Positions 1-7,784 of a stretch of 64,000 bases of DNA are shown piece after piece. This DNA is from Gammaproteobacteria bacterium Ga0077536 (GTDB lineage Bacteria > Pseudomonadota > Gammaproteobacteria > Ga0077536): the NCBI GenBank assembly GCA_001464935.1, contig LNEL01000049.1, positions 84,354 to 148,353 on the forward strand, read 5' to 3'. A program made the translations under genes and the position numbers. Position 1 is the first letter of the stretch. Each line of letters opens with the position of its first letter. The notes under the pieces are model-generated. The model did no database searches. It saw only the letters and a program-made list of their open reading frames with translations, and was not told the origin of the DNA.

Positions 1-2
1 GC

Positions 3-464
3 ATCGACGCCGAAGAGCGCGGGCAGAGCGAAGCGATCGCGCGCAACCTGCTCGAGATGGCCAGCCTGCGCACACCGATTGTCGCCACCGTGATCGGCGA
101 GGGCGGCTCGGGCGGGGCACTGGCGATAGGCGTGGCCGACCGCGTGCTGATGCTGCAGTACGCAACCTACTCGGTGATTTCACCCGAGGGCTGCGCATCG
201 ATCCTGTGGAAGAGCGCCGATCGAGCGTCGGACGCCGCGGAGGCGATGGGCATCACGTCCGAGCGCCTGCTGCAGCTGAAGCTCGTGGACGCCGTGATCG
301 AAGAACCCCTCGGCGGAGCCCACCGCGATTTCGGCAAGATCGCCGAGCGTGTGAAGGCCGCCGTGGTCGAATCGCTCGATCGACTGACGGTGCTCGAACC
401 CGAAAAACTCGTGCATCAGCGGCATCTGCGGCTGGACCAGTTTGGCGAGTACACCGAGAAGTAA
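3..464 (+). CDS. accA: Acetyl-CoA carboxylase carboxyltransferase subunit alpha (C-terminal part)
   Basis: This is the 3' part of a gene that enters from the left edge, in frame from base 3. AccA pairs with AccD to transfer the carboxyl group from carboxybiotin to acetyl-CoA, the first step of fatty-acid synthesis in the cytoplasm. The visible protein contains the crotonase-fold glycine-rich segment [12 protein letters not shown], the [13 protein letters not shown] stretch and the late [16 protein letters not shown] segment, all typical of AccA. About 150 residues are present, roughly half of the usual 315-320. It is followed after 36 bases by tilS in the same direction, a neighbourhood common in gammaproteobacteria. 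Confidence 0.95.
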   Translation: MDAEERGQSEAIARNLLEMASLRTPIVATVIGEGGSGGALAIGVADRVLMLQYATYSVISPEGCASILWKSADRASDAAEAMGITSERLLQLKLVDAVIEEPLGGAHRDFGKIAERVKAAVVESLDRLTVLEPEKLVHQRHLRLDQFGEYTEK

Positions 465-500
465 GCGCGTCCGTCCACCGGCCTGGCCGCGCCGGGCGCG

Positions 501-1847
501 ATGATGGCTGCCGCCGACGCTGCCGCTGTCGATCGCGCGCTCACCGGCTGCCTGCAGGCGGTGCTGGCCGACGGGCGACCGCGGCGCCTTTTCGTGGCCT
601 ACAGTGGCGGCCGTGACTCCACCGCCTTGCTGCTCGCAGCGGCGGCAGCCCGCCCCTGGCCTGCCGCCAGCCTGCACGCCTTTCACTTCGACCACGGATT
701 GCATCCGGACAGCGCGGACTGGGCCGCGCACTGTCGCGACATGTGCCGTGTGCTCGAGATTCCGCTGCTCGTGGCGAGGGCCGATACGCGGCCGCCGACT
801 GGCGCGAGCCTCGAAGCCTGGGCGCGCGCCGCCCGTTACGCGGCGTTCGCCCGCGAACTCGCGTCCGCCGATCTGCTGCTGACCGCCCATCATCGTGACG
901 ATCTCGCCGAAACCCTGCTGCTGATGGCATTGCGCGGCAGTGGGCCACACGGACTCGCCTCGATCGCGCCGCAGCGGCCGCTGGGTGCGGGGACGCTGCT
1001 GCGACCGCTGTTGGACGTGCCGGCGGCGGCGCTCGACGCGCGCGCAACGCAGGCAGGTCTGGCCTGGCTCAGCGATCCGTCGAATGCCGACGCACGCCAC
1101 GATCGCAATTTCCTGCGCCAGTCCGTGCTGCCCATGCTGACGGCGCGCTGGCCGGGGGCGGTTGCCAACCTGGCCATGGCCGCCACGCTGCAGCGGGGCG
1201 CAGCCGAGGTGCTCGACGAGTATGCCGACCGGCTGCTCGCACCGGCCTGCGCGGGGCATACGCTCGATCTCGACCAGCTCGCCAATCTGGCGCCCGGACG
1301 CCAACGTCTGCTGTTGCGACGCTGGCTGGTCGGGTGTGGTGCTCACGCGCCCGATCGCGTGACTCTCGCGCGTGTGCTCGATGAAGTCGCCGGCGCCCGC
1401 GCCGACGCGCGTCCGCGCCTCGCGTGGCGGGGCGGCGAGATTCGACGCTACCGGCGCCGCCTGTACTGGCTGTCCGCGCCGCCACCGGCGCCCCTGTCGG
1501 CGCCGGTGGCCTGGCTGCCGCACGAGGCGCTGCGGCTGCCAGGCGGGGTCCTGCGGGCGCAGCGCGTGACGGGGCACGGTCTGCGCGAGGATCTCGTGGC
1601 GGGTCGCCGTCTGACGGTGGACGTCCGGCGCGGTGGCGAACGCATCCGGCTTTCGTGCGCCGCGCGCACGCTGACGGTCAAGCATCTGCTGCAGCAACGG
1701 GGGATTCCGGACTGGGAGCGTGCTCTATTGCCGTTGATTCACCTCGACGGCAGGCTGGTCGCCGTGGCAGATCTCGGAGTTGCCGCGGACGCCATCGCCG
1801 GCCCGCAACAGGCGGGCCTGGTGTTCGAATTCATCCGCGCGCCCTGA
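501..1847 (+). CDS. tilS: tRNA(Ile)-lysidine synthase TilS
   Basis: TilS attaches lysine to C34 of the CAU-anticodon tRNA-Ile with ATP, changing its codon reading from AUG to AUA. The N-terminal PP-loop ATPase signature SGGRDST is near residue 35, followed by HFDHGLHPDS and the HHRDDLAETLLL segment typical of this N-type ATPase. The middle and C-terminal parts match the TilS substrate-binding and TilS_C regions. At 448 residues it has the usual length. Two adjacent ATGs (501 and 504) can start it and the choice changes only one residue. It lies just downstream of accA and is probably co-transcribed with it. Confidence 0.95.
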   Translation: MMAAADAAAVDRALTGCLQAVLADGRPRRLFVAYSGGRDSTALLLAAAAARPWPAASLHAFHFDHGLHPDSADWAAHCRDMCRVLEIPLLVARADTRPPTGASLEAWARAARYAAFARELASADLLLTAHHRDDLAETLLLMALRGSGPHGLASIAPQRPLGAGTLLRPLLDVPAAALDARATQAGLAWLSDPSNADARHDRNFLRQSVLPMLTARWPGAVANLAMAATLQRGAAEVLDEYADRLLAPACAGHTLDLDQLANLAPGRQRLLLRRWLVGCGAHAPDRVTLARVLDEVAGARADARPRLAWRGGEIRRYRRRLYWLSAPPPAPLSAPVAWLPHEALRLPGGVLRAQRVTGHGLREDLVAGRRLTVDVRRGGERIRLSCAARTLTVKHLLQQRGIPDWERALLPLIHLDGRLVAVADLGVAADAIAGPQQAGLVFEFIRAP

Positions 1848-1878
1848 AGAGGTTCGCTGCAGGGCCGCGATGGCGGGA

Positions 1879-2379
1879 TCAGCGTTCGGGAAACAGCGGA
1901 TCGGGCATGTCGAAGAATTCAAGATCCAGCGCCTGTCGGCTGTGATTGTCGCCAGGGCCGCGTGGCGCTACGACCTCGCCGAGCTGCGGCAGGTTCTTGC
2001 GCAGCTTGGTGCCGGCCGCGCTTACTTTCAGTTGCAGTTCGGGCGAAAACGGCAGCACGAGCGCCCGGGGGACCACTGCGCTGGAGTCGGTCGCAAAGCG
2101 CGTGACCCAGAGATAAATCGCGCCCTTGTTGACGCCACTCTTGTCGGGCTCCTCGATGTGGATGCCGTTCAGATTGAAGCGCGGCGCAAACCCGGAGTGG
2201 GTCGGCCACCCCAGGAGATCGGGGATCGCGCGCCAGGTCATCACGCCGAGCGCGGCGACCATGGCCACGGCGGCGAGCTTCACCCACCACGCAAAGCGCG
2301 TGAACAGCACGACGTTCAGTGACATCAGGCCCAGCAGGCCAAACGCCGCCAGAAAACTCGGAAGCGCCCAGCCAGTCAT
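1879..2379 (-). CDS. Small membrane protein of unknown function, paralogue of the next gene
   Basis: I do not recognise this 166-residue protein. It has two hydrophobic segments (about residues 8-28 and 33-52), then a soluble domain. The domain begins with a GWPT motif, continues with RFNL..I.I.EPDK and a GAIYLW stretch, and has PRALVLPFSPEL in the middle. The gene just upstream encodes a protein with the same plan and motifs, so the two are a tandem duplication. It is last in a leftward operon that begins with a MotA/TolQ/ExbB-type channel gene (start 4333). The likely setting is an inner-membrane complex powered by that channel. The role is inferred from context only. Confidence 0.75.
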   Translation of the reverse strand: MTGWALPSFLAAFGLLGLMSLNVVLFTRFAWWVKLAAVAMVAALGVMTWRAIPDLLGWPTHSGFAPRFNLNGIHIEEPDKSGVNKGAIYLWVTRFATDSSAVVPRALVLPFSPELQLKVSAAGTKLRKNLPQLGEVVAPRGPGDNHSRQALDLEFFDMPDPLFPER

Positions 2380-2409
2380 GATGCAGCCATCCAGCAGTGT
2401 TTCATGGTG

Positions 2410-2937
2410 TCAGCCTCCTGCTTCCTTGCTCGGTGGTCCGGCAGGCGGCGCGTCGATGAACTTGATTTTCACACTCTTCTGGCCGAGCTGCTGGCGATCG
2501 CTGGGCACGCCGTGCACCTCGTCGTCAGGTTCGGCCTCGCCGATTTGCGGAATGTTCTGACGCAGCTTGCCCTGGCCTTCCTGGAAGACCGATTTGTAAC
2601 CCGGTGAAAATGGCAGCTTGTACGCGCGTGGGCGCTGATCCGCATCGGGGTCGAGATCGGAGGCCCAGAAAAAGACGTTGCCGGCGTTGCCGGTGCGCTT
2701 GTCCGGCTCCTGGATATATACCGCCAGCAGGTTGAAGCGTTTCGGGACGGTGCGATCGGTCGGCCAGCCGAGCAGGGCCGGCAGCGCGAAATAGCACGCG
2801 CAATACGCAGCCGACACCAGCACCACCAGTCCTGCCTTGACGCGCCAGTGCCAGCGCGAAAAAAGGCTCAGCAGCAGCAGCGCCAGCCCCACCACCACAT
2901 AGGCCGCCACGATGGCGGCATGTCCGAAGCTCAGCAT
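2410..2937 (-). CDS. Small membrane protein of unknown function, paralogue of the gene downstream
   Basis: This 175-residue protein has two hydrophobic N-terminal segments (about 8-27 and 35-55) and a soluble domain. Shared with the 1879-2379 product are LLGWPT, RFNLLAVYIQEPDK, a GNVFFWASDLD stretch, PRAYKLPFSPGY and a polar region rich in LRQNIPQIGE. The C-terminus carries a longer Pro/Gly/Ala tail. It starts 6 bases after the stop of the one-TM periplasmic-domain gene and ends 30 bases before its paralogue, so all four genes are probably co-transcribed. No known family is recognised. The repeated EPDK and LPFSP motifs suggest a conserved binding surface. Confidence 0.75.
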   Translation of the reverse strand: MLSFGHAAIVAAYVVVGLALLLLSLFSRWHWRVKAGLVVLVSAAYCACYFALPALLGWPTDRTVPKRFNLLAVYIQEPDKRTGNAGNVFFWASDLDPDADQRPRAYKLPFSPGYKSVFQEGQGKLRQNIPQIGEAEPDDEVHGVPSDRQQLGQKSVKIKFIDAPPAGPPSKEAGG

Positions 2938-2943
2938 GCAGTG

Positions 2944-3567
2944 TTATTCCCGCTTGAACGCCTTGGCGACGAGGTTCTTCGGCACGTGATTGATGTTGGC
3001 CACGCGCCCGTCACCGATGATCGTGAAGCGCACTGCAGTGCGCTCCTCGTCCTTCCGCTTGAGCGTGATCGTGTCGTAGTAGATCACTTCGAGGACCGGG
3101 TTGACCTTGTCGACGCGGATTTGCACCGGCACCGGCTCGTTGTTCTCGCTTGCATAATAATGCACGTTCACGACGTACTCGCCGGTGATCACGGCGCGTA
3201 TCGTCGTGACTTCCTGGTTCAGCGGATTCTCGATGTCCTTGCCGTTGATCGACAGCGTGTCGTTCAGGTTGCCGCGATCGTCCCGGTCGAGATGGACCAG
3301 GCCCGCATTCGCGTTCTTGAAATAGGTCAGGTTGCCGGCCGGATCCTCGACATAGGTGTCGATGTCGTTCGGATTCCGGTCGGGCCAGGTCACCGTGATG
3401 ATGTACTCGGCCTTCGGATCGATCTTGCCCTGCTTGGCGATCGGGTTCATGAACAGCACCGCGAGCACGAACAGGTAGGTGATCGCCTGGATGATCTTGA
3501 ACAGGACGGCGGTGATGGGATCGAACGGCTGCCGGTTGCGGCTCGAGGAACTGGCAAACGCTGACAT
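2944..3567 (-). CDS. One-TM protein with a YfaP/DUF2135-like extracytoplasmic beta domain, partner of the TolQ-like channel
   Basis: The chosen ATG at 3567 begins with a short Ser-rich cytoplasmic stretch, followed by one hydrophobic helix (about residues 16-40) and a beta-rich domain of about 160 residues. That plan, placed next to a MotA/TolQ/ExbB protein, matches ExbD, TolR or MotB partners. The soluble domain does not look like ExbD, however. It contains ITVTWPDRNPNDIDTYVEDP and later GEYVVNVHYYA, which resemble the DUF2135/YfaP type of domain. A single Asp precedes the helix (PFDPIT) and might act as the proton-relay residue. An upstream in-frame extension to 3663 overlaps the channel gene and looks unreal. 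The function is inferred. Confidence 0.75.
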   Translation of the reverse strand: MSAFASSSSRNRQPFDPITAVLFKIIQAITYLFVLAVLFMNPIAKQGKIDPKAEYIITVTWPDRNPNDIDTYVEDPAGNLTYFKNANAGLVHLDRDDRGNLNDTLSINGKDIENPLNQEVTTIRAVITGEYVVNVHYYASENNEPVPVQIRVDKVNPVLEVIYYDTITLKRKDEERTAVRFTIIGDGRVANINHVPKNLVAKAFKRE

Positions 3568-3583
3568 GCGGTGACGGTCCGGA

Positions 3584-4333
3584 TCACGCAGATGCCGGTT
3601 GCGACGGGCCCGACAGCACTTCCTTGATGTGCACGGTGACCTGCAACAGCGCCTCCAGGCCACGGTCCAGCAGGTAGTAGGGCACCGAGAGCAGGATGCC
3701 GGCGACGAGGCTCGCCATCGTCGTGTACAGCGCGGTGCTCATGCCAACGCTCATCTGCTGCAGCACCTTCTGCATCGTGGAGGCGTCGAGGGTGCCGGAC
3801 TGTGCGACCGAGCTCAGCATCAGGATGAAGCCGACGAGCGTGCCGAGAAAGCCGACCTTCAACATCAGGTCGATATAGAACCAGCCGAATTCGTGGGCGC
3901 CACGCAGACGCGAGGCGTAGGCGTCGAGGAGATCGGACGGCCCGTCCGCCGCCTCCGGGCTCACGCGCGAGGCGTGATGGTCGGCGAGATAATCGACGAC
4001 GAAGCCGGCGGGCAGGCCGGCGGCGCGGGCACTGTCACGGCTGCGCAGCGCCGCGGCTGCCACTTCGCGACGCTCGAGACGGGAGGCCACCGTGACGGCG
4101 TGATTGATTTCACGCGAGAGATAGAGCGTACGGCGGAAGGTGTGGCCGACGCCGATGAAGTACATCAGGATCAGCACGAGGCAGATGCGGCTCTGATCGG
4201 CCCTGACCATCAGCTGCACGAGTTCCTGGTCGACGCCGACCACGATGCCGAACGTGACGAGCCCGGCCACGACCAGCCACAGCAGCAGCAGCACGTGGGG
4301 CTCGGCGAGCAGGAAATTCCAGCGTTGTTTCAT
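3584..4333 (-). CDS. MotA/TolQ/ExbB-family proton channel protein
   Basis: This protein of 249 residues has four predicted membrane helices: about 12-31, 45-66, 150-175 and 197-220. The last two lie in the conserved MotA/TolQ/ExbB block (KVGFLGTLVGFILML, then TALYTTMASLVAGILLSVPYY). Relatives form a pentameric channel around a dimer of one-TM proteins and use proton flow to drive mechanical work on the envelope or a rotor. A long cytoplasmic stretch lies between helices 2 and 3. It heads a four-gene leftward operon with a one-TM partner and two paralogous membrane proteins. No tolB, pal, tonB or flagellar gene is nearby, so it is not a standard Tol, Ton or flagellar stator. Confidence 0.85.
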   Translation of the reverse strand: MKQRWNFLLAEPHVLLLLWLVVAGLVTFGIVVGVDQELVQLMVRADQSRICLVLILMYFIGVGHTFRRTLYLSREINHAVTVASRLERREVAAAALRSRDSARAAGLPAGFVVDYLADHHASRVSPEAADGPSDLLDAYASRLRGAHEFGWFYIDLMLKVGFLGTLVGFILMLSSVAQSGTLDASTMQKVLQQMSVGMSTALYTTMASLVAGILLSVPYYLLDRGLEALLQVTVHIKEVLSGPSQPASA

Positions 4334-4365
4334 GGTTGAAAGGTCGGCGCTTGAATGTCGGTCCG

Positions 4366-4371
4366 AGTATA
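4366..4371 (-). promoter_or_regulatory. Candidate -10 box for the TolQ-like operon
   Basis: On the minus strand the hexamer TATACT lies 32 bases upstream of the ATG at 4333, which would give a leader of about 26 bases. It sits just beyond the end of the DUF302 gene, so the TolQ-like operon may have its own start of transcription. No convincing -35 box was identified. Confidence 0.4.
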
Positions 4372-4375
4372 CACG

Positions 4376-4852
4376 TCAGTCCTCTTCGAGGACGAAGGCG
4401 AGAATCTCGCGCAGGAGGCCGTTCATGCGCGCGGCGAACGCGTTGACGCGCGCGTCGGGGTGATCTTCCGGCAACAGGATGACGCTGACGATGGTGCGCT
4501 TCCCTTCCTCGTGCACGGTGAGGCGGCAGGGCATCTGCGCGACGTAACCCGGATCGACCAGCAGCACTTCCCGCGCGTACTCGAGGTTGCAGAAGTGAAT
4601 GACTTCGACCTCGGGAAAATCCTCGTAGCCGCGCTCGCGCAGCCCCTTGCCAATCGTATTGCGCCCGGTGATGCGGAAATTGCGCTCGGTGATCGCGAAG
4701 TCGAGCTCGAGAATGACGTCGTCGAAAGGCTTGTCGGTCGCGCCGCGGACGATCAGGGCAGTGGAGGGCCGCGCCGGTGGCGGCTCGGACGCCGCGCCGA
4801 CCGGGATCGCCCCGCAGCACAGCAGCGCGGCGAGGAGCAGCGCCCGGATCAT
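4376..4852 (-). CDS. Secreted DUF302 domain protein
   Basis: A 158-residue protein with a cleavable-looking signal peptide (residues 1-20, ending VGAAS) and one DUF302 domain (about 35-150). The typical DUF302 features are the opening DFAITERNFRITGRNTIGKG, the central EVEVIHFCNLEYAREVL and the closing MPCRLTVHEEG segments. DUF302 proteins are small, often periplasmic, and have no firmly assigned activity. Its ATG overlaps the TGA of the upstream L,D-transpeptidase gene by four bases (ATGA), so the two are translationally coupled. That pairing suggests a role in the envelope, but this is inference. Confidence 0.85.
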   Translation of the reverse strand: MIRALLLAALLCCGAIPVGAASEPPPARPSTALIVRGATDKPFDDVILELDFAITERNFRITGRNTIGKGLRERGYEDFPEVEVIHFCNLEYAREVLLVDPGYVAQMPCRLTVHEEGKRTIVSVILLPEDHPDARVNAFAARMNGLLREILAFVLEED

Positions 4853-5433
4853 TCGCGAATGACCACTTTCGTGCCGACGGCGACGTAGTTGCGCAGTTCG
4901 TTGACGTCCCGGTTGGTCAGCGCGATGCAGCCCTGGGTCCAGTCCAGATGGCGTTGCACCTTGAGGCGATCGGCGTTCTCGTCGCCCAGGCCGTGAATGC
5001 CGACCGCGCCGCCGAGCGGGGTGTTCTGCGGCGGGCGCTGCTCGGTGCGTACCGAGTCGACGATGCGATCGAAATCCTGGCGCGTGATCAGCCGGTTCTT
5101 CAGACCGAAGAAGGCGTCCTTCACGTTGGGATAGTTCAGGCGCATGAAAAAGTGGAACGCACTGCCTTCATTGAAGTCGGTGATGCGGTAGACGCCGAGC
5201 GGCGTCTTGTTGTCGCCGCGGATACGCTTGTCGCCGAGGCCACCCTTGCCGGTGGCGATCTGGAAGCGCCGGGTGACCTTCTCGCCGTTCTTCACCAGCA
5301 GCACGCGTTCGGACTTGTCGATTTCCAGCGCGTACGGCGGTTCGTCGTCGAATGCCATGCCGTCGGCGTGCACCGTGCCGGCGACGAGGCCCAGCCAGGC
5401 GAACAGTCCCATCCCCACGATTCGTTTGTGCAT
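4849..5433 (-). CDS. L,D-transpeptidase (YkuD domain), periplasmic
   Basis: The start at ATG 5433 gives 194 residues with a signal peptide (about 1-22, ending GTVHA). The YkuD domain follows from about residue 28 (ALEIDKSERVLLVKNGEKV). It carries the catalytic hallmark GIHGLGD near residue 150 and TQGCIALTN near 170, with the nucleophilic cysteine. Enzymes of this family cross-link peptidoglycan meso-DAP residues or attach lipoproteins to it. This one has the short ErfK/YafK-like form without LysM. A longer open frame upstream (to 5562) is rejected because it runs through the promoter region. A TTATAC box about 50 bases upstream of the start (minus strand) may be its -10. It is transcribed divergently from the cytochrome b561 gene. 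Confidence 0.88.
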   Translation of the reverse strand: MHKRIVGMGLFAWLGLVAGTVHADGMAFDDEPPYALEIDKSERVLLVKNGEKVTRRFQIATGKGGLGDKRIRGDNKTPLGVYRITDFNEGSAFHFFMRLNYPNVKDAFFGLKNRLITRQDFDRIVDSVRTEQRPPQNTPLGGAVGIHGLGDENADRLKVQRHLDWTQGCIALTNRDVNELRNYVAVGTKVVIRE

Positions 5434-5525
5434 ACGGCGATACCGTCTTGCTGCGGTTACACGTGACCCCGAACGGCGCGAGTATAACGCATCGCCGGCA
5501 GGCGGCGATGCCCCGCGCAGGCGTG

Positions 5526-5531
5526 TAAAAT
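5526..5531 (+). promoter_or_regulatory. Candidate -10 box, leaderless arrangement, for cytochrome b561
   Basis: TAAAAT lies six bases before the ATG at 5538. No Shine-Dalgarno sequence is present in front of that ATG. If this is the -10 element, transcription would begin at or within a base or two of the start codon. Confidence 0.4.
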
Positions 5532-5537
5532 GCCCGC

Positions 5538-6086
5538 ATGAAACAGGCTCATGCCAGCGCAAGCGCCGACAAGTATTCCCGCGTCAGCATGGGACTCCAC
5601 TGGCTCACCGTCGTCCTGGTGGCGGCCCTCTATGCGATCGGCTGGTACATGGTCGAACTCCCGAAGGGACCCGCGCGCGGCGAGGCCTTCGCCTTGCACA
5701 AGTCCATCGGCCTCACCGTGCTGCTGGTGACGGTGTGCAGGCTTGGCTGGCGCGCGTGCGTGCCGCCGCCGCCGCTGCCGACGACCATCGCCCGCTGGCA
5801 ACGGCTGCTGGCGACCAGCGTTCACCACCTGTTTTACGTGTTGCTCGTCCTGCAGCCATTGATGGGCTATCTGTCGTCGTCGTTCAGCCCGTATCCGACG
5901 AGCTATTTCGGCATGCCGCTTCCCGACTGGGGCGAGCACAATCCAACGGTCAACGAGTTCTTCACGGAACTGCACGTCGCCGGCTCCGTCGGCCTGCTGC
6001 TGGTGATCGCGCTGCACGTGCTCGGCGCGCTGAGTCACGCTTTCACGGCCGGCGACCGCCTCGTGCGGCGCATGCTGCCCTGGTAA
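5538..6086 (+). CDS. Cytochrome b561 family membrane protein
   Basis: An inner-membrane di-haem cytochrome of 182 residues with four predicted helices. It follows the bacterial cytochrome b561 pattern: YSRVSMGLHWLTVVLV at the start of helix 1, a second His in FALHKSIGL, HHLFYVLLVLQPLMGY in helix 3, and ELHVAGSVGLLLVIALHVLGAL in helix 4. The conserved histidines are the likely haem ligands. Members pass electrons between quinol and periplasmic partners or act as superoxide:quinone oxidoreductases. The substrate here is unknown. It is monocistronic, divergent from the L,D-transpeptidase operon. Confidence 0.88.
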   Translation: MKQAHASASADKYSRVSMGLHWLTVVLVAALYAIGWYMVELPKGPARGEAFALHKSIGLTVLLVTVCRLGWRACVPPPPLPTTIARWQRLLATSVHHLFYVLLVLQPLMGYLSSSFSPYPTSYFGMPLPDWGEHNPTVNEFFTELHVAGSVGLLLVIALHVLGALSHAFTAGDRLVRRMLPW

Positions 6087-6283
6087 GCCTGTTGCGGTGC
6101 AGTGTCCGGACGTCCCCGGTCGCTGATTGCCCGCAGGATGCCGGTGACCGCATCGCATGACTGAGCGCGCGCGAGTCCGCGTGGTGATCGCCATGAACCG
6201 CGACCGTGGCCACGGCCCGACGCCGCGCCTGCCACGCGCGATGCGCGAAATCGGCCGCCGGCACACGCCGGCAGGCCGGGGCC

Positions 6284-6289
6284 TATAAT
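6284..6289 (+). promoter_or_regulatory. Perfect TATAAT box seven bases before a start codon
   Basis: TATAAT is followed by seven bases and then the ATG of the histidine kinase gene at 6297. No Shine-Dalgarno sequence precedes the ATG, so a leaderless transcript is likely. The 210-base gap upstream (6087-6296) holds no other gene that I can support. Confidence 0.5.
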
Positions 6290-6296
6290 CGGCGCC

Positions 6297-7784
6297 ATGG
6301 TCGATCCTTTGCCCCAGTCTCTGCGCCGCCTGTTGCTCGGCTACGAGCTGGCCTTCATCGGCCTCGTGCTGGTGACGGGTACGATGGGCGGGCTGTGGGC
6401 GTATTTCTGGCAACAGACTGCGGCGGAGTCCCTGCGCCTGAACGCCTTTGCCGATACCGCCGAGGAGATCCGCGCAGCGGTGTATCAGCAGATCAAGGAC
6501 GTCGCGCTGGCGCGGCTGCGCGACGATCCGGAGGCGGCCGAGGTCAATACCGGCTACTACCGGCGGGTCCAGGAGCACTTCAATTCATTGCGCCGTCAGT
6601 CGGGATCGCGCGCCGAGGACTACGCCGTCCAGCACCTGCAGGAGGCCTATGGCCGCCTGCAGGCCGATCTCCAGGCCGTGTTCGAGGATCCGTATCTGAT
6701 GAACCGGGTGATCAGGCTCAAGCTGCTCGAACCCGGCTACGAACAGCAACTCGTGGCCGGCTTCGACGATGGGTTTCGTCGGGTGCGCGGGCTCGTCGAC
6801 CAGTCGCTGGCGGATCAGAGCGCACGTGTCGATGAATGGACGCGGCGTGCGCCGCTGTTGCTGCCGTTGCCGCCGCTGTTCGCGCTGATGCTGCTGTTTC
6901 TCTCGCGACGCAGTTTCACCCACGGCTTCGTACGGCCGATGCGCGAAATCATCGCCGGCACCCGGCGCATGAGCGACGGCGACCTCGCGCAGCGCCTGCC
7001 CGAGCGTGGGGTCACCGAAGTCGCGCAGCTCGCGTCGAGCGTCAATCAGCTCGCGGCCGATCTCGCGGCGAGCCGGGATGCGCTGATCGACAGCGAGCGC
7101 CAGGCAGCGCTCGGCGCGCTGGTGCCGGTGGTCGCGCACAACGTGCGCAACCCGCTGGCCGCGATCCGCGCGAGCGCGCAGATGCTGGAACACGCCGACA
7201 GCGTCGACGAAGCGCGCGAGACGGCGCGCGACATCATCGGCACCGTCGACCGGCTCGGGCGCTGGGTCAGCGCCCTCGTGTCCTACCTGCATCCGCTGAA
7301 GCCGCGCCTCGTGCCGGTCCGGGCGGCAGCGCTGCTGGAAGGCGTGTTCGATCTGCTGAAGCCGCGGCTGGCCGAACGGACCATCGAGCTCGCGCGCGAG
7401 CCCTGGCACGAACAGGCGATGCTGCGTGTCGACCCCGATCTGATGGAGCAGGCGTTGTACGGCCTGCTGTCGAACGCAATCGATGCGTCCGCGCCGGGAG
7501 CGCAGGTGAGGGTCGGCATCCGGGTCACGCCGACGCATACACAGATCGAGATTGCCGACCGCGCCGGCGGCATTCCGTTCCTGCCCGAACCGGCCGGCCT
7601 CGAGCCCGGGCCGACGACGAAGCGATTTGGCACCGGCCTTGGCATCCCGATCGCTTTCAAGGTCTGCAAGACGCACGGCTGGCAGCTCAGCTTCGAAGTC
7701 GTCGACAATGGCACCCGCGTCGTGATCATGGCGCCCCACACCGCACCCCAGACCACACCAGATGACCCGGAACACGATGACTGA
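6297..7784 (+). CDS. Two-component sensor histidine kinase
   Basis: This 495-residue protein has a membrane helix at about 14-35, an extracytoplasmic helical sensor region (about 40-180), a second helix (about 184-205), a HAMP-like linker and a HisKA/HATPase core. The phosphoacceptor His281 lies in VAHNVRNPLAAIR, where the residue after His is Asn rather than the usual Glu. The ATP-binding part shows EQALYGLLSNAIDAS (N box), DRAGGI (G1 variant) and GTGLGIPIAFKV (G2). Its 3' end overlaps the next gene, a sigma-54-type response regulator, so they form a cognate pair in the NtrB/NtrC or ZraS/ZraR style. The signal is unknown. Confidence 0.88.
   Translation: MVDPLPQSLRRLLLGYELAFIGLVLVTGTMGGLWAYFWQQTAAESLRLNAFADTAEEIRAAVYQQIKDVALARLRDDPEAAEVNTGYYRRVQEHFNSLRRQSGSRAEDYAVQHLQEAYGRLQADLQAVFEDPYLMNRVIRLKLLEPGYEQQLVAGFDDGFRRVRGLVDQSLADQSARVDEWTRRAPLLLPLPPLFALMLLFLSRRSFTHGFVRPMREIIAGTRRMSDGDLAQRLPERGVTEVAQLASSVNQLAADLAASRDALIDSERQAALGALVPVVAHNVRNPLAAIRASAQMLEHADSVDEARETARDIIGTVDRLGRWVSALVSYLHPLKPRLVPVRAAALLEGVFDLLKPRLAERTIELAREPWHEQAMLRVDPDLMEQALYGLLSNAIDASAPGAQVRVGIRVTPTHTQIEIADRAGGIPFLPEPAGLEPGPTTKRFGTGLGIPIAFKVCKTHGWQLSFEVVDNGTRVVIMAPHTAPQTTPDDPEHDD

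Noticed and set aside
180..1697. Long open frame on the minus strand opposite accA and tilS
   Set aside because: It is antisense to two well-conserved genes. Its composition (Arg, Gln, Gly, Ala) is typical of a GC-rich shadow frame, with no domain and no ribosome site.
1879..4333. The channel operon considered as a Zorya anti-phage system
   Set aside because: Zorya needs a MotB-type ZorB and ZorC/ZorD helicase or nuclease genes. The partner here has a different domain, and no nuclease or helicase is present in the operon.
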